64,000 nucleotides of DNA from Flectobacillus rivi (GTDB lineage: Bacteria; Bacteroidota; Bacteroidia; Cytophagales; Spirosomataceae). Location of the stretch: positions 1 to 64,000 of the forward strand of contig NZ_JASHIE010000008.1 in the NCBI RefSeq assembly GCF_030056655.1. The letters are read 5' to 3'. The notes beneath the pieces are model-generated. The model had not been told where the DNA came from. It saw only the letters and a list, made by a program, of their open reading frames with translations, and searched no databases. The translations under genes and the position numbers were made by a program. Shown here piece after piece: positions 62,325 through 64,000 of this stretch; the stretch's first letter is position 1, and the number at the start of each line of letters is the position of its first letter.

Positions 62325-64000
62325 TTAAAATCCTTTATCTCGCATCAGTTTGAATTCACGATAACGGCGGATTGTTGCCATCACGAAACCAATCGATAAG
62401 ATAATTGTACCTATCCACAAGATATTCACCAAAGGTTTTTCGATAGCTTTCAAGATGATAAAGTCTCTTTGGGAGGTGTTAATATCAAAAGTGAATTTCC
62501 CTGTCTGAGGGTCTACACTCACAAATCTTGCTCGTACACCAGCCTCCGCATTTTCCACTGGTGGCATAGCTACCATACCATCACGAATCACAAAAACTGG
62601 CTTTATTTCATGTGGAATAGCCTCTTTTCCTGAAATCAAAATACGTGCTTGAACTGCTGCATCTTGTGGACCAAGAGGTTTTCCTTCAAACTCAGTTACA
62701 CGTTTTACTTCGTCCAATACAGCCACATAATCATTCAAGAAAAAGGTATCTTTTACCGCAACCGTGAATTTCTCCGTTTTGCTCCACTCCTTCTCGTCCA
62801 AATTCGGTGCCAAAGCTACATAAGTATACAAATCACCCAATGCCGAGTGTTTCAAGTCTGGCGAGAAAGCATTCCCCATTTTCTTGTTGATTTGAGCACG
62901 AGGATATAACGTTGTCACTTTGCCATCTTTATCACGGAAATCTATTTCGTAATATTTATTTTCTGGAAAAACTGGCAAAGTATCGCCTTTGGCATAATAC
63001 TTTTTACCTTGTTGCTCAATATCTTGAAGAGCCACAGCATGGAAATCGTTCTCAATTAATTCTACCAGCTCAGGACGAACATACTCAGGTAGCTCACGAC
63101 CTTCTACTCGTACCCCTTTGTAAGTGAGCGTGTACTTGCCCATTTCTAAAGGTGTATTCAACCACAATACTACGTTTTCTTTATTTTCTTTATCGTTATT
63201 TTTGGTAAAAGCTTCGTCTTTATTCGAAATCGCAAAACCCGATGTATTAATCGAAACTACTTTAGAATAACCCGACGAATACAAAATACCGAATAGCATC
63301 ATCGCAAAACCAATGTGCGTTACAGCACCACCTGATAGCTTGTAGTTGCCACGAGCGATATTAAACAAAATTGTTCCGTTGGTAACAAAAGCATAGATAC
63401 ACGCAAAAAGTAAAGCGATATAGGTTGGATTACTGAAAAAATCTCCCAACTCTAACTTGGTCGTTGCTAAAATACCTAAAGAAGTCAAAATCAAAGACAC
63501 CAAAGCAGGTGTTAAGAAGTGCTGAGATACGTTTTCCTTTTTGATTTTTTTCCACCAAAAAAATTGCCCAGTACCTGTCAGAATAGCCACTGCGGCTGCA
63601 AACCACAACTGGAATTTTGAATAATACGTTGGCGCATCGGCAGGTGGTGCTAGTTTAGACACAAAGCCCAAGGCTTCTACTATTTTGTTATATACTGGCA
63701 AAGAGGTTGCCGCAATAATTTGGAAAGACGACAAACACAAAGCTGTAGCGCCAATAAATATCCAGAATTCACGACTATATACAGACGCCTCTTGTTCTTC
63801 TGTTGGGATATTTTTCCAACGATAAATCAACAAACCTACTGCACCTACCAAGAAGAACAATAGATATAACAACAACTGTCCTGAAAGACCCAAATCTGTA
63901 AATGAGTGAACAGATGCCTCGCCCAACACACCACTACGGTTCAAGAAAGTAGAGTATAAAACCAAAATAAAGGAAGTAATCACCAAAATGAATGAGATGC
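62325..64000 (-). CDS. ccmF: CcmF-type heme lyase, 5' end outside the window
   Basis: At least 557 residues are visible; the N terminus lies beyond base 64000. The frame stays open to the edge, and the in-frame TTG at 63986 lies inside a membrane helix, so it is not the true start. The segment LNRSGVLGEASVHSFTDLGL matches the CcmF motif after the WWD region, and GGAVTHIGFAMMLFGILYSS is the late conserved membrane motif. A large periplasmic domain and two terminal helices follow. CcmF attaches heme to exported c-type cytochromes. It is transcribed with the small gene downstream. Confidence 0.88.
   Translation of the reverse strand, partial: ISFILVITSFILVLYSTFLNRSGVLGEASVHSFTDLGLSGQLLLYLLFFLVGAVGLLIYRWKNIPTEEQEASVYSREFWIFIGATALCLSSFQIIAATSLPVYNKIVEALGFVSKLAPPADAPTYYSKFQLWFAAAVAILTGTGQFFWWKKIKKENVSQHFLTPALVSLILTSLGILATTKLELGDFFSNPTYIALLFACIYAFVTNGTILFNIARGNYKLSGGAVTHIGFAMMLFGILYSSGYSKVVSINTSGFAISNKDEAFTKNNDKENKENVVLWLNTPLEMGKYTLTYKGVRVEGRELPEYVRPELVELIENDFHAVALQDIEQQGKKYYAKGDTLPVFPENKYYEIDFRDKDGKVTTLYPRAQINKKMGNAFSPDLKHSALGDLYTYVALAPNLDEKEWSKTEKFTVAVKDTFFLNDYVAVLDEVKRVTEFEGKPLGPQDAAVQARILISGKEAIPHEIKPVFVIRDGMVAMPPVENAEAGVRARFVSVDPQTGKFTFDINTSQRDFIILKAIEKPLVNILWIGTIILSIGFVMATIRRYREFKLMRDKGF

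Noticed and set aside
63986..63986. TTG at 63986 as the start of the CcmF gene
   Set aside because: It lies within a membrane helix of CcmF and the frame is open to the window edge, so the real start is outside.

Overview
This window is chromosomal DNA of a Bacteroidota bacterium, most likely a member of Cytophagales. The evidence is AT-rich base composition, TAnnTTTG-type -7 promoter boxes, few visible Shine-Dalgarno sites, a lipoprotein-type TamA (TamL) beside TamB, a Rho factor with a long charged N-terminal insertion, LytTR two-component pairs, and DUF3570/DUF4266 proteins. I see no tRNA, rRNA, CRISPR array, phage or conventional insertion sequence. The genus is not established.

Region 1 (1-21.2 kb) is dominated by a sulfide/persulfide oxidation island. 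Two CstB-like fusions (persulfide dioxygenase, pseudo-rhodanese, rhodanese), a stand-alone rhodanese, a pair of half-size YeeE/YedE sulfur transporters, a sulfide:quinone oxidoreductase (SQR) and a Crp/Fnr regulator lie within about 20 kb. Cytochrome bd oxidase, the sulfide-tolerant terminal oxidase, sits among them. Five of the six sulfur transcription units carry a 16-bp TGTGA-N6-TTACA palindrome. Its centre is 36.5 bp (35.5 in one case) from the last base of a TAnnTTTG-type box, the spacing of a class II activator. Mixed into this region are an SDR/SnoaL/HxlR cassette, an acyltransferase, an M1 peptidase, a GMC oxidoreductase with its small subunit, and a conserved hypothetical gene.

Region 2 (21.2-29.5 kb) holds rho with a very strong terminator, a probable structured small RNA (about 23741-23945), an ECF sigma factor with an overlapping membrane-anchored beta-barrel partner, a small outer-membrane protein, an SGNH-like protein lacking the usual serine, and an S41 protease lipoprotein.

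Region 3 (29.6-34.7 kb) is a cell-envelope redox cluster: two Rieske lipoproteins, a CxxC thioredoxin-like protein, the flavin transferase ApbE, a small DUF4266 lipoprotein ending in GGGCGCN, a DsbD-N-like domain protein and a DUF3570 barrel. I cannot assign it to a characterised pathway, and it is a good candidate for an undescribed system.

Region 4 (34.9-51 kb) is envelope assembly and polysaccharide: a LolA-like protein, TamB, TamL, a sugar-nucleotide epimerase, two family 2 glycosyltransferases, a Wzi-like barrel and a GHL10-type glycosidase lipoprotein.

Region 5 (51-64 kb) has an OmpR-type regulator, a beta-propeller protein, an AI-2E family exporter, a LytS/LytTR pair, an Rpn-family nuclease, a histidine phosphatase, two menaquinone-linked genes (hotdog thioesterase and isochorismate synthase), a CorC/GldE-like protein, and the start of a cytochrome c maturation locus with CcmF cut by the window end.

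Intergenic DNA is rich in dispersed palindromic repeats. Three inserted-looking blocks are bounded by direct repeats that each contain an intrinsic terminator.
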